A stretch of DNA of 64,000 nt, taken from positions 1 through 64,000 of the forward strand of contig CAYPTS010000001.1 in assembly GCA_964413825.1 (NCBI GenBank). Direction: 5' to 3'. The translations under genes were made by a program, and so were the position numbers. Source of the DNA: JAFGKM01 sp964413825 (GTDB lineage Bacteria > Ratteibacteria > UBA8468 > B48-G9 > JAFGKM01). This document shows, one piece after another, positions 42,704 to 52,034 of the stretch; position 1 is the first letter of the stretch, and every line of letters begins with the position of its first letter. The notes beneath the pieces are model-generated. The model ran no database searches and was not told the DNA's origin. It worked only from the letters and a program-made list of their open reading frames with translations.

Positions 42704-44060
42704 TGCACTCCTTCACTTTGTAATTCCCGGTGAAACATGCCGTACAGAATTCTTCCCGGGGCAGTCCCGCCGAAGAAAGCATCCCGTCGAGACTCAGGTA
42801 ATAGAGTCCGTCCACTCCTATCTCCGCCGCTATCTTCTCTACCGGCTCTTTTCCCGCTATGAGCTCCCCCTCCGAAGGAAAATCTATTCCGTAAAAACAC
42901 GGATGCCTTATGGGCGGGCAACTCACCGCCATGAAAATCTTTTCCGCTCCGGCCTCCCTCAGGGTCTTCACCCTCAACCGGCTTGTTGTCCCCCTTACTA
43001 TGGAATCCTCTACGACGATTATTTTTTTCCCTTCTACGACGTCCCTTATGGGATTGAGTTTTATCCTGACCCCCATTTCCCTCGAAGTCTGGAACGGCTG
43101 TATGAACGTCCTGCCCACGTAATGGTTCCTCACTATTCCCATTTCATATGGAATTTTCATCTTCTGGGAAAAACCGAGCCCCGCGATGTTCCCGGAATCC
43201 GGTATGGGAACGACGATATCCCCCCGGAAAGGAAATTCTTCCGCCAATTTCTCGCCGAATTTTTTCCTCGCGCGGTAAACGCTGGCGCCGAAAATCGTAC
43301 TGTCCGGCCTTGCAAAATATATGAATTCAAATATGCACCTTGCCTTCTTCTTTGCTTCCGGCAGAAAAGAACTTTCAAGCCCGTTTTCGCCTATCGTCAG
43401 CATCTCGCCGGCGGCAAGTTCCCTTTCGTACCGCGCTCCTATCAGGTCGAATGCGCAACTCTCCGAAGCTACCGCATATCCCCCGTCGACCGTCCCGAGG
43501 CAAAGCGGCCTGAACCCCCACGGGTCTTTCACAGCAATCAGGCGGTCGGGAGTAAATATGACGAAGGAAAAAGCGCCTTTTAATTTTGAGAGCGCATCCG
43601 TCAGTTTATCATGGAAGTTGGATTTCCGCGACATCGTTATCAGATGCATCAATACTTCGGTATCGAGCGTTGTCTGGAATATGCTCCCCTTTTTTTCAAG
43701 TTTTTCCCTCAATGCCGCACCGTTCACCAGATTGCCGTTGTGTGAAATCGCATAGTTTTTCCCCCTGTATTCCGCAAAAAACGGCTGTACGTTTTTAAGC
43801 GAAGAACTGCCTGTCGTCGAATACCTGACATGCCCTATTCCGAAGTGCCCTTTCAAACTGTCTATCGCCCCCGGCTGGAACACCTCGGGTACGGTGCCCA
43901 TCCCGCGCTTTATGCCCGCCTTCCTGCCGTCGGAAACAACGATGCCGCAACTCTCCTGCCCCCTGTGCTGGAGAGAAAAAAGGGCAAGGTACAGCATCTC
44001 TGCGGCCCTGCTGTTCCCGTAGATTCCGGCGACACCGCAGTTTTCCTTCAATTCTTTCAT
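42681..44060 (-). CDS. purF: amidophosphoribosyltransferase
   Basis: 459 residues, first committed step of purine synthesis (PRPP plus glutamine). A seven-residue propeptide precedes the nucleophile Cys8 (KENCGVAGIYG). Motifs: HRGQESCGI, RYSTTGSSS, SHNGNL and the PRPP loop VVEDSIVRGTTS. Extra cysteines (RCIFEF, HPCFYG, EFCTACFTG) match the 4Fe-4S type of B. subtilis, which fits an anaerobe. It starts in the purQ stop (ATGA). Confidence 0.95.
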   Translation of the reverse strand: MKELKENCGVAGIYGNSRAAEMLYLALFSLQHRGQESCGIVVSDGRKAGIKRGMGTVPEVFQPGAIDSLKGHFGIGHVRYSTTGSSSLKNVQPFFAEYRGKNYAISHNGNLVNGAALREKLEKKGSIFQTTLDTEVLMHLITMSRKSNFHDKLTDALSKLKGAFSFVIFTPDRLIAVKDPWGFRPLCLGTVDGGYAVASESCAFDLIGARYERELAAGEMLTIGENGLESSFLPEAKKKARCIFEFIYFARPDSTIFGASVYRARKKFGEKLAEEFPFRGDIVVPIPDSGNIAGLGFSQKMKIPYEMGIVRNHYVGRTFIQPFQTSREMGVRIKLNPIRDVVEGKKIIVVEDSIVRGTTSRLRVKTLREAGAEKIFMAVSCPPIRHPCFYGIDFPSEGELIAGKEPVEKIAAEIGVDGLYYLSLDGMLSSAGLPREEFCTACFTGNYKVKECNGRLSCS

Positions 44061-44827
44061 TTTACGTACTCCACGACGTTTTTGAAAAACCTCAACCCGT
44101 CTCCGTAGTCATCCCCGCCTTCGTCCCTGTGCCGGTCCGGATGCAGGCACCTCAAAACAGCCCTTTCGGGATGCGGCATCATGCCCACCACAAGACCGCT
44201 TTCAGACGCTATTCCGGCTATCCCGCCCGCGGACCCGCTGGGGTTGTGCGGGTATCCTTTTAAACTTCCGTCCGGAGCGCAGTACCTGAACAGCACAAGT
44301 TTGTCTTCTTCCATCTTTTTCAGAACCGCCCCGCTTTCCGCCATAAGTTTTCCCTCTGCATGGGCAACCGGCAGTTTTATCACCGGCGGCATCCCCCTAA
44401 AGAAAGGCGATGCGCTGTCTTCGATTTTCAGGTAAACCCACCTGTCTTCAAACCTTGCGGAATCATTCCAGCCGAGAGTGACGGACTGCCTTCCGGCATA
44501 GGGCAAAATGCCTGCCTTCACCAATACCTGAAACCCGTTGCAGATGCCTATCACCGGTTTCCCCGCGCCGATAAAAAGGTTCACGTCCCCGCCTATGTTA
44601 TGCCTGATTTCATTCGCAAGGACTTTGCCCGCGGATATGTCGTCCCCGTAGGAAAAACCCCCGGGGATAACGAGCACCTGGTAATCCTTCATCTTCTTTT
44701 CGCCTTTTTTAATCCTGTTTATATGCACACGCTCCGGAATCCCGCCGGCAAGTTCAAACGCCCATCCGGTCTCCATGTCGCAGTTTGTACCGGCAACCCG
44801 CATAATGAGAATCCTCGGTTTTACCAT
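44057..44827 (-). CDS. purQ: FGAM synthase glutaminase subunit
   Basis: 256 residues, class I amidotransferase that feeds ammonia to PurL. Catalytic Cys in VIGICNGFQVL; His and Glu in MMPHPERAV. The N-terminus reads RILIMRVAGTNCD, with GGFSYGDDISAG near residue 60. The ATG at 44827 lies inside the purL end (7-base overlap), so translation is coupled. It is a separate small subunit, in line with the short PurL. Confidence 0.95.
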   Translation of the reverse strand: MVKPRILIMRVAGTNCDMETGWAFELAGGIPERVHINRIKKGEKKMKDYQVLVIPGGFSYGDDISAGKVLANEIRHNIGGDVNLFIGAGKPVIGICNGFQVLVKAGILPYAGRQSVTLGWNDSARFEDRWVYLKIEDSASPFFRGMPPVIKLPVAHAEGKLMAESGAVLKKMEEDKLVLFRYCAPDGSLKGYPHNPSGSAGGIAGIASESGLVVGMMPHPERAVLRCLHPDRHRDEGGDDYGDGLRFFKNVVEYVK

Positions 44828-47208
44828 TGCAGTCCCGACCTCCATACATCCGCCGCCTGCTTTACGTTTACGGTGAAAAGGTTTTTCCCTTCGAAAAAGA
44901 CCCGTACGGCATCATCTCCCGAGACCGTGCCGACTTTGGCGGCGGCAGTTCCGCGCATGATTTTTTCAAAACTTTCCCGGTGCCCGGCGCCGACCTCAAC
45001 GACAAACCTGCCCTGGCTCTCGGAAAACAAAAGGATTTCAGGGCCGTTGTTTTCGGATGCCATCCTGTCAATAAAGATTTCCGCACCTTTCCCGCCGCCC
45101 ATCGCCATTTCCATAAGCGCAACGGCAAAACCGCCGTCGGAACAGTCGTGGCACGCCTCTATAATTCCCCTGCTTATGCACAGGTGTATCTTTTCCATCA
45201 TCGGCAGGGATTCGGACGGAACAGGCACCGGAACGGTTCCGCCACGGATGCCGAACAGATTGTTATACCGGGAACCTCCGGTTTCCCTGCGGGTAACGCC
45301 GCATACGTATAAAAGATTCCCGCTTTTCTTCAGGTCGGTGGACACGGTCTTTCTTACATCCGGCACCATTCCTACTGCGGAAATGAGCAGGGTGCCGGGT
45401 ATCGAGGTTTTGACGCCGGTCTTTGCGTCAATGAAAAAATTGTTCAGACTGTCCTTGCCGGATATGAACGGCAGTTTGTACTTAAGGGCAAAGTCCCTGC
45501 AACCTTTGACGCACCTGACAAGACTGCCGAGTTCATCCTCTCCGGACACGTCCCCCCAGCAGAAATTGTCGAGAATTGCCGCCTGTCCCGGGTCGGCTCC
45601 GGAAGCGACGATATTGCGCAGGGACTCCTCGATACAGCATCCGGCCATCAGGTACGGGTCGGGTTCGGCGTAAAAGGGATTTATTCCGCAGCCCACGGCA
45701 ATACCCTTATAGTCATCGTAAAACGGTTTCAGAACCGCGGCATCCGAGGGTCCACTGCCTTCCATGCCCGCCAGCGGCTTGACAACCGTGTGCGCCTGCA
45801 CCTCGTGGTCATACTGCCTTATCACCGGTTCCCTCGACGCAACGTTGGAACTGCCGAGAAGTTTTATGAGGCAGTCATGCAGGCAGTCGGATTTTACCGC
45901 GTGCGGTTTTTCCGGCTCCGATTTTCCGTGAAGTTGAAAATGCGCCTTCATCTTTCTGCGCGGGATGCCTTTGTGCAGAAACTTCATGTCAAGTCCGCAG
46001 ACAACATCCCCGCGGTAAAAGAGTTTAAGCGTTCCCGTATTTGCGAACCTGCCTATGACCGCCGCTTCCACGTCTTCGGAAGCGAATAAATCAAGCAGTT
46101 TTGCCAGTTTTCTCTGCGGTACAGACAGAACCATCCTCTCCTGCGATTCGGAAATCCATATTTCCCACGGCGCCAGGCCTCTGGATTTGAGAGGCACCTT
46201 TTCAAGCCAGACCTCCGCGCCGTAAGCGGCCGCCATTTCCCCTACGGCAGAGGAAAGCCCCCCTGCGCCGCAGTCGGTTACCGAATTGTACAGGCCTTCG
46301 TCCCTTGCCGCAAGAAGAACATCCATCATCTTTTTCTGGACAATGGGATTGCCTATCTGCACCACGCTGGTCGAGACGCCCGCATCAAGGCGTATAGATG
46401 AAAAAGTCGCTCCGTGGATGCCGTCGCGTCCGGTCCTGCCTCCGACCAGAACTATGCGGTCGCCGGGCATGACTTTCTTCTTAACCATGGAAAGAGGTAT
46501 CACTCCCACGGTACCGCAGAAAACAAGACAGTTGTTCTGATATCTGCCGTCAAATATAATTGCGCCCGAGGCCGTGGGAATGCCCATCCTGTTGCCATAA
46601 TCCCTGACGCCACCGACCACTCCCCTGAAAACCCTGCGCGGATGCAGAACTCCTTCGGGCAGTCCGCCGCGGGAAGCGTCCTGCATACCGAAACAAAAAA
46701 CGTCCGTATTCATAACCGGCCTGGCGCCTTTTCCCGCTCCCAGTATGTCGCGTATCACTCCGCCGATGCCTGTGCCGGCGCCGCCGTAGGGTTCGAGAGC
46801 CGAGGGATGATTGTGCGTTTCGACCTTGAAGGCGATTCCGTTTTGTCCGTTAAACCTTATAATCCCGGCGTTATCCTCGAAAACCGAAACGCATAACCCG
46901 CTGTCAAGTTTTGCGGTTGCATTTTTGATTTCTTTCAGAAGCGTTATCTTTTCTTTCCATCTTTTCCCACCGGACTCCTCCGTATATTCAATCTCCGCCC
47001 TGAATATCTTATGACAGCAGTGTTCCGACCACGTTTGGGCGATGGTCTCAATCTCGCAGTCTGTCGGGTTGCGTCCCACCCGCGCGAAATAGTCTTGCAC
47101 CGCCTTCATTTCCGAAAGATTGAGCGCCAGCAGGTTTTTCCCGCTTATCTCAAGAAGTTTTTCTTCGCCGGCTCCGAGAATATCTACTTCCGATGCGTAT
47201 TTAGACAT
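44821..47208 (-). CDS. purL: FGAM synthase large subunit (small PurL type)
   Basis: 795 residues, the three-part PurS/PurL/PurQ version rather than the 1300-residue single chain. It converts FGAR to FGAM with ATP. Motifs: IAQTWSEHCCHKIF, KVETHNHPSALEPYGGAGTGIGG, VTDCGAGGLSSAVGEMA, ISESQERM and the later CHDCSDGGFAVAL. The ATG at 47208 has GGAAGGAA upstream; the frame stays open to 47319 only because it reads through a family D repeat and the end of purS. Confidence 0.95.
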   Translation of the reverse strand: MSKYASEVDILGAGEEKLLEISGKNLLALNLSEMKAVQDYFARVGRNPTDCEIETIAQTWSEHCCHKIFRAEIEYTEESGGKRWKEKITLLKEIKNATAKLDSGLCVSVFEDNAGIIRFNGQNGIAFKVETHNHPSALEPYGGAGTGIGGVIRDILGAGKGARPVMNTDVFCFGMQDASRGGLPEGVLHPRRVFRGVVGGVRDYGNRMGIPTASGAIIFDGRYQNNCLVFCGTVGVIPLSMVKKKVMPGDRIVLVGGRTGRDGIHGATFSSIRLDAGVSTSVVQIGNPIVQKKMMDVLLAARDEGLYNSVTDCGAGGLSSAVGEMAAAYGAEVWLEKVPLKSRGLAPWEIWISESQERMVLSVPQRKLAKLLDLFASEDVEAAVIGRFANTGTLKLFYRGDVVCGLDMKFLHKGIPRRKMKAHFQLHGKSEPEKPHAVKSDCLHDCLIKLLGSSNVASREPVIRQYDHEVQAHTVVKPLAGMEGSGPSDAAVLKPFYDDYKGIAVGCGINPFYAEPDPYLMAGCCIEESLRNIVASGADPGQAAILDNFCWGDVSGEDELGSLVRCVKGCRDFALKYKLPFISGKDSLNNFFIDAKTGVKTSIPGTLLISAVGMVPDVRKTVSTDLKKSGNLLYVCGVTRRETGGSRYNNLFGIRGGTVPVPVPSESLPMMEKIHLCISRGIIEACHDCSDGGFAVALMEMAMGGGKGAEIFIDRMASENNGPEILLFSESQGRFVVEVGAGHRESFEKIMRGTAAAKVGTVSGDDAVRVFFEGKNLFTVNVKQAADVWRSGLQW

Positions 47209-47219
47209 TGTTTCCTTCC

Positions 47220-47729
47220 CTATCCCTTTATTCCCCTCGCCCCTTGAAGGAGAGGGGCAGGGTGAGGGGTAATGATTGAATACTCCTGTATGAGAGAATT
47301 TGCCAGCACCTTCGCACATACGGTTTCCACGTCTTTTTCAGTCAATGCGCCCCTCAAATAATATCTTTTTCCCGTAGATACCGAATACTCCGTTTTTATC
47401 CCCGCATCATTCAACGCAATAAGAACGGTGCCGGCAGTAGAATCAGTCACGCCGCTCTTGTAAAAAACGTCTATCGCCCTGTATCCATTTCTTCTTACTG
47501 CAATATTTGCGCCGTCCGTAAAATACTCCTGTGAAACCGCATCCACAAGAATTTCTTCGGCTATGAAATCAAGTTCGTCAGGGCGTAAAACGCCTTCGAA
47601 ACGGTAAATCTCCGACGTTAATACGCTGTCCACTCCCCTGATTCCGGTCTCCGCAATACTCTTCTTAATTTCCTGGCCAAACACGTCCGGAATACCCGCC
47701 TTATTACACACTTCAATTATATGTACCAT
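47220..47729 (-). CDS. purS: PurS-like protein with two tandem PurS domains
   Basis: 169 residues, about double the usual 80-85. Residues 1-80 (VCNKAGIPDVFGQEIKKSI, VLTSEIYRFEG, EILVDAVSQEY) and 85-160 (FYKSGVTDSTAGTVLIAL, VSTGKRYYLRG, KVLANSLIQEY) each match one PurS unit. PurS is the structural subunit that docks PurQ to small PurL as a dimer, so one chain could replace a dimer. The last 16 residues (TPHPAPLLQGARGIKG) are read from a family D repeat. It sits directly before purL. Confidence 0.8.
   Translation of the reverse strand: MVHIIEVCNKAGIPDVFGQEIKKSIAETGIRGVDSVLTSEIYRFEGVLRPDELDFIAEEILVDAVSQEYFTDGANIAVRRNGYRAIDVFYKSGVTDSTAGTVLIALNDAGIKTEYSVSTGKRYYLRGALTEKDVETVCAKVLANSLIQEYSIITPHPAPLLQGARGIKG
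47231..47270. repeat. family D repeat forming the end of purS
   Basis: CCCCTCGCCCCTTGAAGG with AGGGGCAGGGTGAGGGG. It codes the last residues of the PurS protein and separates purS from purL. Confidence 0.78.
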
Positions 47730-47777
47730 TATTATTTTCCCGCATCCATCCCAGTCAAAAATGAAATCAATCTGCTT

Positions 47778-48512
47778 TCAATAGGCATATAGTTTGCCGT
47801 AAGGACGGTGGCTTATAGGAACTATCTTGAAAAACTCTCCTTTTATTATATCATCAACGGCAACGCCGAAATAAGATGCGAATCTTTCAACGTATTTTTT
47901 TATCTTAACGAAATCCTCATCGTCTATGCTGAAAACCTTCACTTCTTTTCCAATGCGGCATCCGTTTATCCTGCCTTTCGCATATATCACCCCGCCGTGC
48001 ATGCCCGTACCGAGGAAATCCCCGGCAATTTCCCCGCAGGTATCCATGCCCAAAAGGATAATCATGCCTCCGGCCATATATTCTCCCAGGAAATTCCCGG
48101 CTCTGCCGCCTATCACTATAACCGGATAAAAATCCCTGTATTCTTTCATATGTATCCCGACGCGGTAACCAACGCTTCCCTTCACGAAAATTTCTCCGCC
48201 CCTCATGGAATGCCCGAGAATGTCACCGGTACTGCCGTGAACTATGAGTCTGCCGGAGTTAAGCGTGTTGCCTGCGCCGTCCTGCACGTTGCCGTGAACC
48301 GTTATCTCGGGTCCGTCCATAAACACGGCAAGGTCGTTTCCGGGCAGGCCGTCTACGGTAATCCTGACACCGCCGTCCTTCAATCCGGCGCCTATGTAAC
48401 GCTGGCCGCAGACACCCTTGAGAAGAATCTCTTTGCACCCGCTCTCCAACGCTTCCCTTATTTTTCCGTTGAGAACCGTGTAATGCATCCCTTCCGCATC
48501 TATTTTCACCAT
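47778..48512 (-). CDS. glutamate synthase GXGXG domain protein (alpha subunit domain 3)
   Basis: 244 residues corresponding to the C-terminal beta-helix of the bacterial GOGAT large chain, here a free subunit as in archaea. Repeated glycine turns are clear: GNVQDGAGNTLNSGRLIVHG, GDILGHSMRGGEIFVKG, GGRAGNFLGEYMAGG, GDFLGTGMHGG. The domain has a structural role in holding the amidotransferase and synthase parts. It lies 13 bases after the FAD oxidoreductase gene and belongs to the five-piece glutamate synthase set. Confidence 0.9.
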   Translation of the reverse strand: MVKIDAEGMHYTVLNGKIREALESGCKEILLKGVCGQRYIGAGLKDGGVRITVDGLPGNDLAVFMDGPEITVHGNVQDGAGNTLNSGRLIVHGSTGDILGHSMRGGEIFVKGSVGYRVGIHMKEYRDFYPVIVIGGRAGNFLGEYMAGGMIILLGMDTCGEIAGDFLGTGMHGGVIYAKGRINGCRIGKEVKVFSIDDEDFVKIKKYVERFASYFGVAVDDIIKGEFFKIVPISHRPYGKLYAY

Positions 48513-48525
48513 TCAACCCCCATGT

Positions 48526-49812
48526 TCATACCTCTATCCCCTCGCCAACAACAAGATGCTTCCTGTACTCTTTCGGCAGAACGAGAAGGCCGAAATCATC
48601 TTTCAGAAGTTCAGACTTGAACTGTGAAACATCCAGTTTATCCCTTACGATACCTGAAAAAATACCGCTCCTTTCAATCTTTCCCAGGAAAATACAACCG
48701 ACTATCACGTTATTCATGAGAACAATCTTTTTATAAAACCCGTCTCCGGTTTTCTGCAGTACCTCGCACCCCACAGAATCCGGCGGGTTTGTGATGCCGA
48801 AAGAAACCACCGGAACGCCTGCAATGTCGACCGCGTTCATAGGAAACATCCCTTCATACAACGCATACCCGCCGGCCATGTTTATCCCTGCAACTCTGCC
48901 CTGCCTGGCCGCAACCGGCCATATCGCTATGACGGCGTTTTCCCCGAGCAGTCCATCAAGCCCTTCGGCGGCGTCGCCGGCGGCATATATGCCCCCGCAA
49001 TTTGTCTGCATGCGGGAATCAACAATAATGCCGCGGTTGTGTTTTATCCCGCTGTCCGCGATAACATCGAGGTCGGGACGCACACCTATGGCGGCGACTA
49101 TCAAATTCGCCTTTATCCTTCCTCCGGATTTCAGAATAACCCCTGCCGGACGGCCGCCGCTGATTTCAACCTCGGAAACCGTATCCCCGCAAAAAACTCC
49201 GCAGTTTTTCCTTTCTTTCAACTCTTTTTCTATGATGCCCGATGCGGTTTTGTCGAGAGTGGTAGACAGGAGATTACCGGCAAGTTCAACGATAAAGGTT
49301 TTTACGCCTCTTTCGATAAGCCCCTCCGCACACTTAAGTCCTATAAGCCCGCCGCCGAGCACAACCGCCTCCTTCGTAACGTTTTTTTCAATGTAATTGA
49401 CGATATTTTTTGCGTCCTCGATTCCGGTAAAGGTGAAAACGCCTTCCATCCCTTTTGAATATCCTTTCAATTCCGGAACAAACGGCCTGCCTCCTGTGGC
49501 TATAAGCAGTTTATCAAACTCTATATCATATCCTCCTGCGGCAACTTTTTTCCCTGCCGCGTCAATCTTTTCCGCCCTTGTGCCGAGAACAAGTTCCACG
49601 CCGTTGTTCTCATAAAAATCCCGGCTCCTGAAAGACAGGCTGTTTTCTTCGAGCCTGCCCCCGAGGTAATACGAAATCAGGGGGCGGGAATAATTGTAAA
49701 CGCTCTCGTCGGAAACGACGGTTATCTTTCCTTCCCTGTCAACCTGCCTTATCCCCTCAATGCAGTTGACCCCGCTTACGGAGTTCCCTATTATGAGATA
49801 CTTTGTTTTCAT
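48526..49812 (-). CDS. FAD-dependent pyridine nucleotide oxidoreductase of the glutamate synthase set
   Basis: 428 residues. FAD motif YLIIGNSVSGVNCIEGIR at the start, NAD(P) motif AVVLGGGLIGLKCAEGL near 150, second FAD motif GIYAAGDAAEGLD near 275. It resembles NADH-rubredoxin reductase or the small NirB domain. In archaeal-type glutamate synthase clusters such a protein passes electrons from NAD(P)H to the ferredoxin-like subunits. It overlaps the ferredoxin gene as ATGA. The exact electron donor is unknown. Confidence 0.88.
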   Translation of the reverse strand: MKTKYLIIGNSVSGVNCIEGIRQVDREGKITVVSDESVYNYSRPLISYYLGGRLEENSLSFRSRDFYENNGVELVLGTRAEKIDAAGKKVAAGGYDIEFDKLLIATGGRPFVPELKGYSKGMEGVFTFTGIEDAKNIVNYIEKNVTKEAVVLGGGLIGLKCAEGLIERGVKTFIVELAGNLLSTTLDKTASGIIEKELKERKNCGVFCGDTVSEVEISGGRPAGVILKSGGRIKANLIVAAIGVRPDLDVIADSGIKHNRGIIVDSRMQTNCGGIYAAGDAAEGLDGLLGENAVIAIWPVAARQGRVAGINMAGGYALYEGMFPMNAVDIAGVPVVSFGITNPPDSVGCEVLQKTGDGFYKKIVLMNNVIVGCIFLGKIERSGIFSGIVRDKLDVSQFKSELLKDDFGLLVLPKEYRKHLVVGEGIEV

Positions 49813-50282
49813 TTCTCTATCTTTCTGCCGGCCGCGTCAACAAGACATATCGCATCATTGGGACAGTGTTCGACGCAGGCGGGAAAATCGCCTTCGATGC
49901 ATAAATCGCATTTTGACACGACCTTTTTTTCGGCATGGTCGGTTTTTATCACCCCGAAAGGACAAAGCATCACACACATCCAGCATCCCACGCACTTGTC
50001 ACGGTTGTGAAGAATCCTGCCAGTTTCCGCATCGCGGTACATTGCACCCGTGAGACAGTTCTCCACGCACGGAGCATCATCGCAGTGCCGGCACTGGATG
50101 GCAAAGGAGACGCTTCCCTTTTCTTCGAAGCATATCCCGGATACCGGCATATTCCCGACTCCCTTGTAGGTTTTTATAATATCCTTCGACCCGGAATGCT
50201 GGGTGATGCAGTGCACCTCGCACAACCTGCACCCTATGCAGTACTCTTCCCTTATAACTATTTTCTTCGCCCTTTTATTCAT
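49809..50282 (-). CDS. polyferredoxin-type iron-sulfur protein of the glutamate synthase set
   Basis: 157 residues, HycB/DmsB-like, with four clusters of cysteines: CIGCRLCEVHC near 15, CRHCDDAPCVENC near 64, CVGCWMCVMLC near 95 and CDLCIEGDFPACVEHC near 125. It should carry electrons between the FAD oxidoreductase and the FMN-containing synthase. The ATG at 50282 is five bases from the N gap. The same first codons appear again beyond the gap (50388-50437), so the gene is whole and the gap is probably not real. Confidence 0.88.
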   Translation of the reverse strand: MNKRAKKIVIREEYCIGCRLCEVHCITQHSGSKDIIKTYKGVGNMPVSGICFEEKGSVSFAIQCRHCDDAPCVENCLTGAMYRDAETGRILHNRDKCVGCWMCVMLCPFGVIKTDHAEKKVVSKCDLCIEGDFPACVEHCPNDAICLVDAAGRKIEK

Positions 50283-50287
50283 AATCG

Positions 50288-50387
50288 NNNNNNNNNNNNN
50301 NNNNNNNNNNNNNNNNNNNNNNNNNNNNNNNNNNNNNNNNNNNNNNNNNNNNNNNNNNNNNNNNNNNNNNNNNNNNNNNNNNNNNNN
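50288..50387. other. assembly gap (100 N), probably false
   Basis: Exactly 100 undetermined bases. The 55 bases before it (50233-50287) are repeated without change right after it (50388-50442). This is what a scaffolder leaves when two contigs overlap at their ends but are joined with a default gap. Confidence 0.9.
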
Positions 50388-50442
50388 CCTATGCAGTACT
50401 CTTCCCTTATAACTATTTTCTTCGCCCTTTTATTCATAATCG
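50388..50442. repeat. duplicated contig end next to the gap
   Basis: Identical to 50233-50287. On the minus strand it repeats the start codon and first 15 codons of the ferredoxin gene. The true upstream region of that gene is the sequence from 50443 onward. Confidence 0.9.
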
Positions 50443-50483
50443 TCACCAACCAGATAAAATTTACCGGATGAAATCCTTTCGGT

Positions 50484-52010
50484 TCACCATGATTCTCCCG
50501 CATGCTTAATACCCAAAATCTTCAACTCCAGTTCGCTCAACCCCACCCCTCTCAACTGCTCCCTGTTGCCCCTGAGAGACTCCACGGCGTTTATACCCAT
50601 GCCGCCCAGCATCTCTTTTATCTCCAGCGACCACGCCCTCAAAAGATTGTAAGCCCTTTTCGCCCCGGTCTCCGGGTTGAGGCGCCTTGTCAGGTACGGG
50701 TCCTGCGTGGCGATGCCCCAATTGCATTTCCCCGTGTAGCACTTCTGGCAGACGTGGCACCCGAGAGAAATAAGCGCCGAAGTCCCTATGTAAACCGCAT
50801 CGGCGCCCAGGGCAATCGCCTTAACCACATCCGCGCTCGTCCTGAAACCTCCGGCGGCAAGAATCGATGCACGGTTCCTGATTCCTTCTTCCCTAAGACG
50901 CTGGTCGACCACGGCAACCGCAAGTTCTATCGGAATGCCCACGTTGTCCCTTATCGCGGCCGGAGCGGCTCCGGTTCCTCCCCTGATGCCGTCGACGGTT
51001 ATGAAATCCGCCCCCGCGCGGACTATACCGCTTGATATCGGAGCGACGTTATGCACAGCGGCAATCTTCACGCCCACCGGTTTTTTGTACTGCGTTGCCT
51101 CTTTGAGAGCGTAAATTAACTGCCGCAAATCCTCTATGGAATATATGTCGTGGTGCGGAGCCGGACTGATAGCATCTGTGCCCGCCGGTATCATTCTCGT
51201 GAGAGATATTTCATCCGATACCTTTTCGCCCGGAAGATGCCCTCCTATGCCGGGCTTTGCCCCCTGCCCTATCTTAATCTCTATCGCAGCCGCTTTCTGC
51301 AGATAGTCGACGTTCACGCCGAACCTGCCGCTTGCTATCTGCACGATAACCCTGCCGGCATAAACCTCGAGGTCATTGTGCAGGCCTCCTTCGCCGGTAT
51401 TCCAGTAAACTCCGAAGTCGCATGCGGCTTTTGCCAGGGACCTGCATGCGTTAAGGGATATAGAGCCGAAACTCATGGCAGAAAACATTACAGGACTTTC
51501 CAGTTCGAGATGAACGGGGACGTTTTCCGACAGAATACGCTCTCCCGTTTCAGTGTCCCGCGAAAACTCAATCCTGTCCGGCTTCCTGCCTATGAACGTC
51601 TTCAGTTCCATCGGCTCGCGCAAAGGGTCTATGGACGGATTGGTCACCTGGGATGCGTTCAGAACGATGTGGTCGAAATAGTTTTTGTACTGTCTGTCGT
51701 TTCCCATGCCGGTCAGCAATACCCCGCCGGTTTCCGCCTGCCGGATTATCTTGTATATGTAGTCCTTGGTCCAGTTTGCATTTTCCCGCGTATCCGAAAG
51801 ATTTCTTCTTATCGTCAGCGCGCCCGTAGGGCATATGTCCTCGCAGAAATGGCACCCCGCGCACTTCGAACAATCGGACAGCAGTTCCCCCGTCACGGCA
51901 TCGTAGCCGTGCACATCGTTTGCGCACACGCGGACGCACGCCTGGCACTTTATGCACCTGTCCGCGTTTCTTTCCGCGACAAATTCGCACGCAGTCTTTG
52001 ATTTAGCCAT
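50484..52010 (-). CDS. glutamate synthase, FMN synthase domain with N-terminal ferredoxin (archaeal type)
   Basis: 508 residues. Residues 10-70 hold two 4Fe-4S motifs (CIKCQACVRVCA, CAGCHFCEDICP). The rest is the FMN barrel that makes glutamate from 2-oxoglutarate and ammonia: SAMSFGSIS, GEGGLHNDL, KIGQGAKPGIGGHLPG, SPAPHHDIYSIEDL, GVKIAA, VDGIRGGTGAAP, and a 3Fe-4S-type cysteine group CHVCQKCYTGKCNWG. It works with the separate amidotransferase, ferredoxin, reductase and GXGXG subunits around it. Confidence 0.93.
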   Translation of the reverse strand: MAKSKTACEFVAERNADRCIKCQACVRVCANDVHGYDAVTGELLSDCSKCAGCHFCEDICPTGALTIRRNLSDTRENANWTKDYIYKIIRQAETGGVLLTGMGNDRQYKNYFDHIVLNASQVTNPSIDPLREPMELKTFIGRKPDRIEFSRDTETGERILSENVPVHLELESPVMFSAMSFGSISLNACRSLAKAACDFGVYWNTGEGGLHNDLEVYAGRVIVQIASGRFGVNVDYLQKAAAIEIKIGQGAKPGIGGHLPGEKVSDEISLTRMIPAGTDAISPAPHHDIYSIEDLRQLIYALKEATQYKKPVGVKIAAVHNVAPISSGIVRAGADFITVDGIRGGTGAAPAAIRDNVGIPIELAVAVVDQRLREEGIRNRASILAAGGFRTSADVVKAIALGADAVYIGTSALISLGCHVCQKCYTGKCNWGIATQDPYLTRRLNPETGAKRAYNLLRAWSLEIKEMLGGMGINAVESLRGNREQLRGVGLSELELKILGIKHAGESW

Positions 52011-52034
52011 TTTACTCTTCTTTACCTGTACCTC

